A stretch of 64,000 nt of DNA from NCBI GenBank assembly GCA_009693115.1, contig SHXW01000008.1, positions 1 to 64,000 of the forward strand, given 5' to 3'. The translations under genes and the position numbers were made by a program. The notes below the pieces were generated by a model. The model did not search any database, was not told the DNA's origin, and saw only the letters and a list, made by a program, of their open reading frames with translations. The DNA is from Dehalococcoidia bacterium (lineage in GTDB: Bacteria > Chloroflexota > Dehalococcoidia > Lucifugimonadales > Lucifugimonadaceae). Positions within the stretch are counted from its first letter, which is position 1. Each line of letters opens with the position of its first letter. Shown one piece after another: positions 36,550 to 45,071 of this stretch.

Positions 36550-37722
36550 TCACCCCTTCCAGGCGTACTTCTTCGCCGCCTTCTCGACGAGGTCAGTGCC
36601 CCAGCCGGGGCCGGTCGGCACCTGCATCATTGACTTCTTCACAGTCGGAATGACAGTGAAAAGTTCATCTCGGTACGGCGTCTGCTCAGGGTCGGACTCC
36701 ATGATGCGCACGTTCGAGACTGAAGCGGCGAAGTTCACGCTTTGGAAGCTGGACAGGTGTCCGTTGAAGTTGTGCGGCGCCATGTTCAATTCATACATCT
36801 CGGCCAGATCCGCCACCTTCTTCGCCACCGAGAAGCCCTGCCACTGGATGTCCACCTTGACGGAGTGGATGGCTCCGGCGTCAAAGTACGGCTTGTACTG
36901 ACGCATCGTCAGAAGCTGCTCGCCAGAGCAGATCGGGATGGTCGTTCGGTCGCGCAGCTGACGGAGAGCCTCGGGCGACTGGTTATCTATCTCCATCCAG
37001 AACAGGTTGTATGGTTCAAGGTCCGATGCCAGCAGCTCGGCTTCGATCGGCTTGAAGTTAACGTTTATGTCCAAAAGGATGTCTACATCCGGGCCGACCG
37101 CGTCCCGCATTATTTTGATCTGAGCGGCGGCCTGCTTGCGTATGTCTAGTGAAGCCACCTGGTCATGCGGGCCGACGGTGCCCTGGTTGATCACGCGGCC
37201 AGGGTCGCCGGGCCAGATGATGTTCGTCTTAAAGGCGTTGTAGCCCGCCTTCGGGCACTCCTCGGCGGCGCGACCCAAGTCTGCCATCGTGCGGAGCGGC
37301 TTCGCGCCGAGCAGCTTCCAGTTATTAGGCCGGTACGTGGCAAGGTGCGACCAGTAGACCCGCTGCTCTGTGCGGTGCGGCCCGCCCATGAGCTTGTGCA
37401 CGGGCACGCCTGCGGCCTTGCCCGCGATGTCCCACAACGCAAGCTCTATGCCCGCGATGGCGTGCTGCGTTGCGCCGTACGGTGCGGCGCGGGTGAGGCG
37501 GTACATGTCCGTGTACAACTTCTCAACCGACGTGGGATCCTTGCCGATGAGCGACGGGGCCAGATCCTGCACCAGCCCGGCCAGGCCGCGGGAGATTCCG
37601 CTCGTACCGAACTCGCTGTACCCGGTGATGCCTTCGTCCGTGCGAATGGCGCAGAAGTTCCATGCGCGGGACGGCTTGAACCCGCTTTCGACGAGGAACG
37701 TCTCGATCTTCGTGATCTTCAT
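36550..37722 (-). CDS. Enolase-superfamily (mandelate racemase/muconate lactonizing) enzyme
   Basis: 390-residue enolase-superfamily enzyme. After the cap domain (1-130), metal ligands appear as D in LLDINVN (near 225), E in WMEIDN (near 250) and E in CSGEQL (near 277), with a catalytic His in MAPHNFNGH (near 330). The KxK motif of racemases is not clear; KTNIIWP near 170 may supply the lysine. It is preceded by AGGGAG at 8 nt before ATG 37722; an upstream in-frame ATG lacks one. It converges on the D-aminoacylase gene and is likely a dehydratase or racemase of a sugar acid or amino-acid derivative. Confidence 0.85.
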   Translation of the reverse strand: MKITKIETFLVESGFKPSRAWNFCAIRTDEGITGYSEFGTSGISRGLAGLVQDLAPSLIGKDPTSVEKLYTDMYRLTRAAPYGATQHAIAGIELALWDIAGKAAGVPVHKLMGGPHRTEQRVYWSHLATYRPNNWKLLGAKPLRTMADLGRAAEECPKAGYNAFKTNIIWPGDPGRVINQGTVGPHDQVASLDIRKQAAAQIKIMRDAVGPDVDILLDINVNFKPIEAELLASDLEPYNLFWMEIDNQSPEALRQLRDRTTIPICSGEQLLTMRQYKPYFDAGAIHSVKVDIQWQGFSVAKKVADLAEMYELNMAPHNFNGHLSSFQSVNFAASVSNVRIMESDPEQTPYRDELFTVIPTVKKSMMQVPTGPGWGTDLVEKAAKKYAWKG

Positions 37723-37807
37723 TTCGGGTCTCCCTGTTCGACCTATGCGGCCTGAAATCGCGGCGCAAGGGTACACCCTTCGATAAAGCCCGGCCCGTTA
37801 ACCGCAA

Positions 37808-37833
37808 CGGCGTCCCGTATTACGGGGACGCCG
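37808..37833. terminator. Hairpin after the haloperoxidase gene
   Basis: Stem CGGCGTCCC(GT)/(AC)GGGGACGCCG with one bulged base and a short loop. It lies 40 nt beyond the stop of the gene at 37873 (minus strand) and upstream of the enolase-superfamily gene. Confidence 0.6.
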
Positions 37834-37872
37834 CCGCTCAGGCATCAGGTCAGGTTGATAACGCGTGCCTGC

Positions 37873-39180
37873 TCATTTCGTCCACTTCAGGGCGTTGATC
37901 TTCTTGCCGATCTTGCGACCCTCTTCGACGCCTATCTCGATGGCGGGCCGATAGTGAATGCCACCGTACAGCCGGGAGACCGCCGCCTCGTCAGCGAACT
38001 GTGAAAGTTTCGAGAACCGGCGTGCCTCCAACCCGCGGTTCACGTGCGTCTTATCTGTGAACGGGCCATCCCCGAACACGGACACCAGGACCTCCGCCGC
38101 CGCCCCGGACTGAACAGAGTGCCCCGACGTGTATTCCGGGAACGGTGGTGTGCTGATCAGCGGCGTCCAATTGGGGTCAATGTTCTGCCGGATGTACGTC
38201 ACTGGCCGGAGCAGGTTGTAAACGTATTTTGTGTTCCAGCAGGAAATGAACCCGTCGGCGACCGCCATGCCCACCTTGGCATATGCCACAGCCGCCACGT
38301 CAAGTGCCATGTTCTTCTCGCGCAGAAGCTGCGTGGCAATGGCGACCGAATGACCGGGAGGAGTCCCCGTTGCGCCGGGGTCGTCAGCCCAATAAAGGGC
38401 GATTTTCCGCTGCTCGGGCGTCAGGTTTTTTGTCGCGTCGACTACCTCCAGCGCCAGCTTGTACATTGCCGAGTTCGGGTCCGTCGAATATGCGCCGGGC
38501 GCCGGAGATGTGAATTCGCTGCCGCTTGAAAGCGCAAAAGTCCGCATCTTGCCCCAGCAAGGCTGGAGCGGACTGGCGATGTTGCCGGGGGGCGTCGGCA
38601 CCCAGAAGCCGATGCCTCCCGGCACTTTGTAAGGACAGGCGTTAAAGAGTCTGAACCCGTCGCCATCGGCCCACTTGAGGATAGCCTCGCCCACCGCCTC
38701 GCCCTGTCTTCTGGACCGCTGCGCCACCGCCTCGTCAACGGTGCCGGCGAACATCCGGCCGTTGTCAATCTTGAGGCGCGCCAACTCTTCTTTGGTCGAG
38801 GGAGCGGCACCGGCGAACAGCCCATCAAGGACGGCTGCGATGGACGCGTCGGCAATGGTCGGCCAGTGGTAGGCCTCACCTGATTTCGGCTGCGGAATCT
38901 CCGGAAGCCCGTTCAACTGCCCGGCGAGCGACTGGTTCCCCGGCATGCCGGGCACAACGGACTCGTAGAGCGCCACGCCCGTGTAGGCGAAGATACGCGA
39001 CGCCTCGGGCGGGCTGAGTTTCTCCATCCGCACGAGGCCATACAGGCCGTCGAACCACGTCGTGGCAATGGCCGATGAATGGCCCGATGCGTTTACCTTT
39101 TTCTCACTGGAACACCCAGCGAAGGCCACCACCACCAGAACGCCCAACAACAGAAATACCAAAGACCTCTTGGTCTGCAA
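37873..39180 (-). CDS. Vanadium-dependent haloperoxidase-like lipoprotein
   Basis: 435-residue exported protein of the vanadium haloperoxidase/PAP2 superfamily. The N-terminus is a lipoprotein signal: basic MQTKRS, hydrophobic run, lipobox AFAGC with C23, so it should be tethered outside the cytoplasmic membrane. Vanadate/phosphate-site motifs are RPVTYIR (near 325), the FPEYTSGHSVQSG block (near 345) with its catalytic His, and SRLYGGIHYRPA (near 405). Reactions could be halide oxidation or phosphatase-like. The start is uncertain: TTG 39180 has AGAGG upstream and gives a clean signal; ATG 39225 gives 15 more residues. Confidence 0.8.
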   Translation of the reverse strand: MQTKRSLVFLLLGVLVVVAFAGCSSEKKVNASGHSSAIATTWFDGLYGLVRMEKLSPPEASRIFAYTGVALYESVVPGMPGNQSLAGQLNGLPEIPQPKSGEAYHWPTIADASIAAVLDGLFAGAAPSTKEELARLKIDNGRMFAGTVDEAVAQRSRRQGEAVGEAILKWADGDGFRLFNACPYKVPGGIGFWVPTPPGNIASPLQPCWGKMRTFALSSGSEFTSPAPGAYSTDPNSAMYKLALEVVDATKNLTPEQRKIALYWADDPGATGTPPGHSVAIATQLLREKNMALDVAAVAYAKVGMAVADGFISCWNTKYVYNLLRPVTYIRQNIDPNWTPLISTPPFPEYTSGHSVQSGAAAEVLVSVFGDGPFTDKTHVNRGLEARRFSKLSQFADEAAVSRLYGGIHYRPAIEIGVEEGRKIGKKINALKWTK

Positions 39181-39237
39181 GCGGCGCACCTCTGGCCCGC
39201 TGGTCCCGCACAACCAGTAACACATTGGCCGTGCTGC

Positions 39238-39360
39238 CCCCGGACTATCGCAGAGGTTACACCAGCCGCGAGCCCGGAGGCCGTGGGTGGGTGCAAGTCC
39301 CGGTCTGGTGCACGCGGTGAGACCGGTTGCCCTGGCAACATTGTCGCCCGCGCGGGCCAG
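39238..39360. other. Compact hairpin-rich intergenic segment
   Basis: Contains several nested stems: CCGGTCT/AGACCGG (39300-39335 region), GTTGC-CCTG-GCAAC (around 39337-39350) and a GGGTGCAAGTCCC hairpin. It sits between the GNAT gene and the haloperoxidase gene, both on the minus strand. It fits no riboswitch or RNA family I can name. Confidence 0.35.
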
Positions 39361-39363
39361 AGG

Positions 39364-40140
39364 CTACGTCCTATGCGCCGGCCTCGTCAGGACTTCGACG
39401 TAGGTTGGCGCGAGCCCGATAGTCAGCGCCGTGCGGATGGACGGGACGTTGGAGTTCGTCGCTCCCCAGTACGGGACGCGCCCTTGCGCCAGAGTTTCAA
39501 GCGCCGCCAGTGACGCCATCGCAGCGCCGACGCCCCTGCCCTGGTGGCCTGCTGCCACATCTATCCCTATCTGCCACAAAAAGTCGGAGTCGCCCGTGAC
39601 GGAAGCCACACCGATGAGTTCGCCTGGGTTGCCCGGTTCATAAGCGACCACTGCGAACACGATCTGGCGTGCCGAGGAGGAATTGGGCCATCTTGACCTG
39701 TCGAGGAGCGGCGCTATTTCCGGCCCTACGACCTTCAAGACACATCCCGTCGGCACCTCGACGCGCCGCACCGTTTCCGATGACCCGGAAAACCGCGGGA
39801 ACGGCCCGTACAACTTGCGGTCAAACTGCAACCAGTGACGCGCCGCTTCGCCCAGCCGCACAGGGTCGAAAACCCCGTCCCTGTCAGCGCCTGTGTATGT
39901 CTGCCGCGCCCATTCGATGTGCTCAGCGTCCGCGGCGATGACCGCGCCGGTCCCAAGTGTCACGGCGCACATGGTGCCGGGATGCGCAGGGAACTTCCGG
40001 TGCGCGGGCAGGCCCCGGTCCTCAGGCCGCGTCTGGCAGATGTGCACGCGCCCGTCCGTCAGGTCTGCCTCGCGGCAGGAGGTCTCTGCCACGATCATGG
40101 CGAGGACGGCGGCAATGCGTTGTCGGTTTGTGATGGGCAT
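39364..40140 (-). CDS. GNAT-family N-acetyltransferase
   Basis: 258-residue acetyltransferase. The acetyl-CoA loop is visible in AAGHQGRGVGAAMAS (near residue 202), preceded by the beta-4 strand FLWQIGIDV. The N-terminal 140 residues do not match a simple GNAT core and may be a second, degenerate GNAT domain. ATG 40140 begins the frame. Substrate unknown. Confidence 0.8.
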   Translation of the reverse strand: MPITNRQRIAAVLAMIVAETSCREADLTDGRVHICQTRPEDRGLPAHRKFPAHPGTMCAVTLGTGAVIAADAEHIEWARQTYTGADRDGVFDPVRLGEAARHWLQFDRKLYGPFPRFSGSSETVRRVEVPTGCVLKVVGPEIAPLLDRSRWPNSSSARQIVFAVVAYEPGNPGELIGVASVTGDSDFLWQIGIDVAAGHQGRGVGAAMASLAALETLAQGRVPYWGATNSNVPSIRTALTIGLAPTYVEVLTRPAHRT

Positions 40141-40337
40141 GGAGGAGGATGAAGGGCATCAGGGGTTGAGCCACGCAGAGGATATCGCAGGCCACTGCCC
40201 GGCCATGTCAACGCCTGCCCTCTTCGGCTATCTCACGCTCACCCGCCGTCGCATTCAGACCCATGTCGCAGGGCCCTCCCGGTCTGCTGGCAGTGAACTA
40301 GCTCCACACGCCTGGGTGAGCGTCCAGCGGCGGCAGC
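40141..40337. other. Intergenic region between GNAT and gcvPB
   Basis: 197 bp with no gene or clear terminator hairpin. It lies downstream of the gcv operon on the minus strand and upstream of the GNAT gene. Confidence 0.4.
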
Positions 40338-41894
40338 CTAACCGCTCTTCTGCCACCGCAGATACGGCTTGCGGGCCGCAGTCGCCTCGTCCATCCGGGA
40401 GACGGGCAGGTCATGCGGAGCGTCATGCAGGAGCGCAGGGTCGCGGTCTATCTCGTCGTCTATCTGGCGCATGACCTGGATGAAATTGTCCAGCGTCTCC
40501 TTGGACTCCGACTCCGTAGGCTCGACCATCAACGCCTGCTCGACGATCATCGGGAAGTACATCGTAGGCGCGTGGATGCCGTAGTCGAGCAGCCGTTTTG
40601 CCACGTCCAGCGCGGCCGCCCCGCGGGCGTGCTGCCGCTTCGCAGAGAGCACAGTCTCGTGCATGCAGTAGCGGTCCACGGCCAGCGCGTACTTGTCCTT
40701 CAGGCCAGCCTGGATGTAGTTGGCGTTGATGATGGCGTTCTCGGCGGCGGAGCGCAGACCGTCGCGCCCCATCGAACGGATATACGTGTAGGCCCGGACG
40801 AGGATGCTGAAGCTGCCGTGGAAGCCGCTGATCTTGCCTGTTGACTTCGGCGGGCGCGAGAGGCGGTAAGCGAAGGCATACGGCTTCGCGCCATGGTGTG
40901 CTTCGACAGGCTCAGCATCCCCATGGTGGCTTGTTGCTGAAAGAGAAGATTTTGCTGCCGCAGGCTCCCGGACGACCACCGGTTCTGGGAGGAACTCTGC
41001 GAGACGGGCCGCGACCATTACCGGGCCTGCGCCGGGGCCGCCCCCGCCGTGGGGAGTCGAAAAGGTCTTGTGAAGGTTCGAGTGGCAGATGTCAAAGCCC
41101 AGTTCGCCGATTTTGACTATGCCCAGCAGCGCGTTCAGGTTCGCGCCATCCGCATATACCAGCCCGCCTGCGTCGTGGATGATCTTCGTGATTTCAAGGA
41201 TGTTCATCTCGAAGAGGCCCAGCGTGCTCGGCAGCGTGAGCATGAAAACCGCCGTGCGGTTGTCCGCCAGCTTCCGCAGCGCGTCCACATCCACGCCGCC
41301 CTGCGCGTTCGATGGCACAGTGACCACTTCCAGCCCGGCCATCGCAGCCGAGGCCGGGTTGGTCCCGTGCGCCGAGTCGGGGATGATGGCGACGGTTCGG
41401 GCCGAATCCCCGCGGCTCTCGTGGTAGGCCCGGGCGATCAGCAGGCCCGCGTATTCGCCCTGCGCTCCGGCCAACGGGGCGAGCGACACTCCGGGCAGGC
41501 CGGTGATCTCGCCGAGGGCGTGTTGCAACTCAAACATGACCCGGAGCGCGCCCTGCACCTGCTCATCCGGCTGGTTGGGGTGGATGTCCCGGAAGCCCGG
41601 CAACGACGCCACTTCATCGTTGATCTTCGGGTTGTACTTCATCGTGCAGGAGCCGAGCGGGTAGAAGTTCGTGTCTATCGAAAAGTTGAGCTGGCTCAGG
41701 TTGGTGAAGTAGCGGACCATGTCGAGTTGCGAGATTTCCGGCAGATCCAGGCCCTTGCGGAGCAGGTCGGCCGACGGCGCGGCCTGCAGCGGCACGTCGC
41801 TGGCGGGCAGTGTGAGAGCGACGCGGCCGGGGACGCTGCGATCCATGAGCAGACGCCTATCCAGGGCGCCAGCGATGGTGGTCTGAGCCGTCAT
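40338..41894 (-). CDS. gcvPB: Glycine dehydrogenase (decarboxylating) subunit 2
   Basis: 518-residue C-terminal half of the split P-protein, which binds PLP and decarboxylates glycine onto the lipoyl arm of GcvH. The PLP lysine is K276 in the HSNLHKTFSTPHGGGG motif; LGSCTMKYNP near residue 80 is another family signature. The usual length is about 480-500. Extra residues sit after PVVVREPAAAK, near residues 310-335: part of this comes from a 30-bp in-frame repeat insertion at 40891-40920. It overlaps gcvPA by 4 bp (ATGA), so the two are coupled; they form a heterodimer. Confidence 0.95.
   Translation of the reverse strand: MTAQTTIAGALDRRLLMDRSVPGRVALTLPASDVPLQAAPSADLLRKGLDLPEISQLDMVRYFTNLSQLNFSIDTNFYPLGSCTMKYNPKINDEVASLPGFRDIHPNQPDEQVQGALRVMFELQHALGEITGLPGVSLAPLAGAQGEYAGLLIARAYHESRGDSARTVAIIPDSAHGTNPASAAMAGLEVVTVPSNAQGGVDVDALRKLADNRTAVFMLTLPSTLGLFEMNILEITKIIHDAGGLVYADGANLNALLGIVKIGELGFDICHSNLHKTFSTPHGGGGPGAGPVMVAARLAEFLPEPVVVREPAAAKSSLSATSHHGDAEPVEAHHGAKPYAFAYRLSRPPKSTGKISGFHGSFSILVRAYTYIRSMGRDGLRSAAENAIINANYIQAGLKDKYALAVDRYCMHETVLSAKRQHARGAAALDVAKRLLDYGIHAPTMYFPMIVEQALMVEPTESESKETLDNFIQVMRQIDDEIDRDPALLHDAPHDLPVSRMDEATAARKPYLRWQKSG
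40891..40928 (-). repeat. In-frame insertion with 8-bp direct repeats in gcvPB
   Basis: CCATGGTG occurs at 40891-40898 and again at 40921-40928. Between them is TGCTTCGACAGGCTCAGCATCC, a version of a widely dispersed bacterial repeat whose ends TGCT/AGCA are complementary. Repeat plus one copy of the flank is 30 bp, or ten codons (about residues 325-334), so the gene stays in frame. Confidence 0.75.
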
Positions 41895-43216
41895 CGCGCC
41901 CCACCGATCTCGCGCAGGGCGGCGATGAGCGCATCTATCTCCTGCCGTGTATTAGTCTCCGTCACACAGAGCAGCATCCCGTTGGGTATACGGCGCGTCA
42001 GGTCATACCCGCCAATGATCCCGCGCTTCAGAAGCTCGCGATTCGTCTCAGCTACCGGCCTGGGGCACTTCACTACGAATTCGTGGAAGTACACGCCCTT
42101 CACAGGCAGCGAATATCCGGGCAGCCTGGCGATCTCGACGGCGGCATAGTGCGCCTTCTGGTAGCACAGTTCCGCCACCTGTCGGATGCCGCTCTTGCCC
42201 ATCGTGGCCATATAGGCCGTGACCATTAGTCCGATCAGTTGCGTGCTTGTGCAGATGTTCGACGTCGCCCGCTCCCGCCTGATGTGCTGTTCGCGCGTTT
42301 GGAGCGTCAGCACGTACCCGGTGCGGCCCTTCGTATCGGTCGTGCGGCCCACGATGCGTCCTGGCATCTGGCGGATGTGCGCCTGCTTGCACGAGAACAG
42401 GCCGACGTAGGAACCGCCGTACGAGACCGGCACGCCCAGCGGTTGGCCCTCCGCCGTGCAGATGTCTATGTCGGACTCGCCGGGGGTCTTGAACATACCC
42501 AACGACGTAGGGTTCACATGCGCGACGGCGAGTGCGCCCACTGCGTGGGCCGTCTTTGAATGTGCCGCCAGGTCCTCGATCGCGCCATAAACGTTAGGGT
42601 TTTGCACCATGAGAGCGGCGGCGTCTGCGGGCAGTGCGGGATTGTGCGAGTCCACAATCTTGATCTTGATGCCTTTGTGGCTGGAGTAAGACCGGATAAC
42701 CTCGACGAAACGTTCGTCCACGGTGTCCAGCACGGCCACCGTCTGCCTCTGCGTCAGGCGGCAGGCCATGAGCGCGGCCTCGGCAAAGGCGGTCGGTCCG
42801 TCATACATGCCTGCATTGGCGACCTCCATCTCTGAGAGCAGGCACCACATGGTCTGGAACTCGAAGGCCACCTGCAGGCTGCCCTGTGCCGCTTCTGGCT
42901 GATAGGGCGTGTAGGCGGTGAGGAACTCGCCGCGGGACACGATGGCCTTGCAGACGGCGGAGATGTAGTGCCTGTACGCCCCTGCGCCCAGGAAGCAGGC
43001 GTACTCGCCGGGTGTCACGTTCTGCCGGGCGATCGCCGCCATTGCAGCCGCGACGACAGGCTCCGGCTCCGCCTCTGGCAGGTCCAATTTGGGGAACCGC
43101 TTCTCTCGGGGGATGTCCGGGATGAGGTCGGCGAAGGCGCGTACACCGATGGCGCGCAACATCTCGGCGCGCTCTGAGTCCGTGCTGGGGATATAAGGGT
43201 GGTTGACGGTGGTCAT
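41891..43216 (-). CDS. gcvPA: Glycine dehydrogenase (decarboxylating) subunit 1
   Basis: 441-residue N-terminal half of the split P-protein of the glycine cleavage system. Motifs: CFLGAGAYRHYI (near residue 73), TPYQPEAAQGSLQ (near 105), GMYDGPTAFAEAALMA (near 138) and the C-terminal RIPNGMLLCVTETNT. Starts 4 bp after gcvH ends and overlaps gcvPB. It lacks the PLP lysine, as expected for this subunit. Confidence 0.95.
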   Translation of the reverse strand: MTTVNHPYIPSTDSERAEMLRAIGVRAFADLIPDIPREKRFPKLDLPEAEPEPVVAAAMAAIARQNVTPGEYACFLGAGAYRHYISAVCKAIVSRGEFLTAYTPYQPEAAQGSLQVAFEFQTMWCLLSEMEVANAGMYDGPTAFAEAALMACRLTQRQTVAVLDTVDERFVEVIRSYSSHKGIKIKIVDSHNPALPADAAALMVQNPNVYGAIEDLAAHSKTAHAVGALAVAHVNPTSLGMFKTPGESDIDICTAEGQPLGVPVSYGGSYVGLFSCKQAHIRQMPGRIVGRTTDTKGRTGYVLTLQTREQHIRRERATSNICTSTQLIGLMVTAYMATMGKSGIRQVAELCYQKAHYAAVEIARLPGYSLPVKGVYFHEFVVKCPRPVAETNRELLKRGIIGGYDLTRRIPNGMLLCVTETNTRQEIDALIAALREIGGAR

Positions 43217-43220
43217 GGGG

Positions 43221-43604
43221 CTAGTGGCCCGAGGCGGTCAGCTTCGTGTAGGCCGCAGCGTCCATCAGGTGCTTGAGCTGCGACTGGTCAGAAAGCTCCA
43301 GCTTAATCAACCAGCCCTTGCCGTAGGGGTCCTTGTTGACCAGTTCGGGGGTCTTTTTCGCCTCTTCGTTGACCGCGGCGACCCTGCCGCCGAGGGGTGC
43401 GAAAAGGTCGCTCACAGCCTTCACAGACTCGATCTCGCCAAACTTGGCGAACTGCTTCACTTCCGCTCCGGCAGCAGGCACATCTATGTACACGACGTCG
43501 CCAAGCGAGTCTTGCGCGAAGTGCGTGACGCCGATGGTGGCGACATTGCCCTCGATGCGGGCCCATTCGTGTTCTTTTGTGTACTTGAGTTCAGGCGGGT
43601 TCAT
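43221..43604 (-). CDS. gcvH: Glycine cleavage system H protein
   Basis: 127-residue lipoyl carrier shuttling the aminomethyl group between P, T and L proteins. The lipoylated lysine is K62 in GEIESVKAVSDLF; the domain start KYTKEHEWARIEG and the C-terminal GKGWLIKLEL match the family. Length is typical. Second gene of the operon, 102 bp after gcvT and 4 bp before gcvPA. Confidence 0.97.
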   Translation of the reverse strand: MNPPELKYTKEHEWARIEGNVATIGVTHFAQDSLGDVVYIDVPAAGAEVKQFAKFGEIESVKAVSDLFAPLGGRVAAVNEEAKKTPELVNKDPYGKGWLIKLELSDQSQLKHLMDAAAYTKLTASGH

Positions 43605-43705
43605 GTTTCTCCGATATTTCCTTCCCTCCCCACGGGCACGAGAAGGCGGATACCCGCCTCTGGCGGGTGTTGACGATTGCAGTAGTTAATTCCGGGCTAT
43701 CGCCC

Positions 43706-44863
43706 TCACATCTTCTTCCTCGTATAGAACGGCATCGTCACGGCTTCTGCTTCGACCAGCTTACCCCGGATGTCTATGCCAAACCGCGAGCCGGGCGCGG
43801 CAAACTGGCGGTCAACGTAGCCCATGCCTATGGCAGCGTCAAGCGTCGGCGAGTGCGTACCGGAGGTAACGACGCCGATCTGAGCGCCCTGAGCCTGTCG
43901 AAGAGCCCCGGCCTGCCCGGAAGCCACGATGCTCATCCCATGTCGCGCTATGCCCGGCGCCACCATCTTGAACCCGGTGAGGACCCGCGCCGTGCCACCT
44001 GCCCTGATTCGTTTGAGAGCGGCCGCGGCGATGTAACCCTCGCCGTCCAAAAACAGAAAACGTTCCAGCCCGGCCTCGATGGGGTTGTTCTCGACCGTCA
44101 TATCGTTCCCGTGCAGGCACAGCCCTGCTTCAAGCCTGAGCACATCCCGCGCCCCCAGACCGCACATGGCGACGCCCGCCGCGGCGAGCTTGACCCACAG
44201 TTCAGCGGCGCGTTCCGCGGGTGGCATGACCTCGAAACCGTCCTCGCCCGTGTATCCCGTCCGAGCGAGGCGGCACGGGACTCCCGCCACGTTTGCCTCG
44301 CCCAGCCAGAACCGTTTGATCAAAGACGCCGCGCCACCGGAGAGCCCGTCAATTATCTCGACAGCCTTCGGCCCCTGCACAGCGACCATCCCCACACTCT
44401 GCGATAGCACTTCCACCTTCACGGCCTGCCCTGCACCGGACGAAGAGGCATGGCCCGCGAGCCGTGATCGCAGCCACGCCATGTCCGCATCAGCATTGCC
44501 CGCATTGATGACGAGCAGCCACCTTTCCGGGCCGAGGCGGTACACGATGGCGTCGTCCATGACCCCGCCCTGCTCGTTGCAGATGACGTGGTACTTCGAC
44601 CTTCCCTCTGCCAGCGCGGGCATGTCCACACTCAGGACCGTGCCCAGGAAGCGAACCGCGCCGGGGCCAGAAAACTCCACCCGGCCCATGTGCGACACAT
44701 CGAACATCCCGGCGGAGTTGCGCACCGCCCTGACTTCGCTGATGATGCCCACCGGGTACTGAACAGGCATGTCCCACCCGCCGAAGGGCACCATGCGCCC
44801 CCCCGCCCGGACATGGGTATCGTAAAGTGGCGTGCGTTTGAGAGCCGGTGGCGTCTGTGTCAT
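43706..44863 (-). CDS. gcvT: Aminomethyltransferase (glycine cleavage T protein)
   Basis: 385-residue T protein that moves the methylene group of the H-bound intermediate to tetrahydrofolate and releases ammonia. Visible: PLYDTHVRAGGRMVPFGGWDMPVQY at the N-terminus (longer motif summarised), the folate-site Asp in MFDVSHMG (near residue 55), and GYTGEDGFEV near 200. First gene of the gcv operon. The peptide ALRQAQGAQ near residue 320 is encoded by a dispersed repeat (43889-43903). No glycine riboswitch was recognised upstream. Neighbouring lpdA or lipoate genes are not in the window. Confidence 0.95.
   Translation of the reverse strand: MTQTPPALKRTPLYDTHVRAGGRMVPFGGWDMPVQYPVGIISEVRAVRNSAGMFDVSHMGRVEFSGPGAVRFLGTVLSVDMPALAEGRSKYHVICNEQGGVMDDAIVYRLGPERWLLVINAGNADADMAWLRSRLAGHASSSGAGQAVKVEVLSQSVGMVAVQGPKAVEIIDGLSGGAASLIKRFWLGEANVAGVPCRLARTGYTGEDGFEVMPPAERAAELWVKLAAAGVAMCGLGARDVLRLEAGLCLHGNDMTVENNPIEAGLERFLFLDGEGYIAAAALKRIRAGGTARVLTGFKMVAPGIARHGMSIVASGQAGALRQAQGAQIGVVTSGTHSPTLDAAIGMGYVDRQFAAPGSRFGIDIRGKLVEAEAVTMPFYTRKKM
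43889..43903 (-). repeat. CTTCGACAGGCTCAG repeat core inside gcvT
   Basis: On the minus strand reads CTTCGACAGGCTCAG, identical over 15 bases to the insertion in gcvPB (there on the plus strand, 40901-40915). It is translated in gcvT as part of ALRQAQG. Flanking target duplications are not obvious here, so it may be older. Confidence 0.65.
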
Positions 44864-45071
44864 GTGGGTGTCAGATTGGAAGTCATCCAGAAGACGTCAT
44901 GCCGGACTTATGTCATCACATGGACGTCAATTGCAAGAGGTGTTCTGAACGGTTTCTCGTTTCCGGTGAATTGAGGAATCGTACCAGCCTGCGCCGGAGC
45001 CGGGTCGGGCCAGCGCAATACCACCGCCCTTCCCCGGATGGCACGGGCGCAAGAGACTGGAGTCTTGGACA
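44864..45071. promoter_or_regulatory. Divergent control region of gcvT and RidA-fusion gene
   Basis: 208 bp expected to hold both promoters. I looked for a glycine riboswitch core and did not find one. GGAG lies 10 nt before the GTG of the RidA gene. No convincing -35/-10 pair could be fixed. Confidence 0.4.

Noticed and set aside
41049-42149. 366-residue plus-strand frame
   Set aside because: Antisense to gcvPB and gcvPA; no motif or ribosome site.
44864-45071. Glycine riboswitch upstream of gcvT
   Set aside because: Looked for the conserved core and kinked stems; none found on the minus strand.
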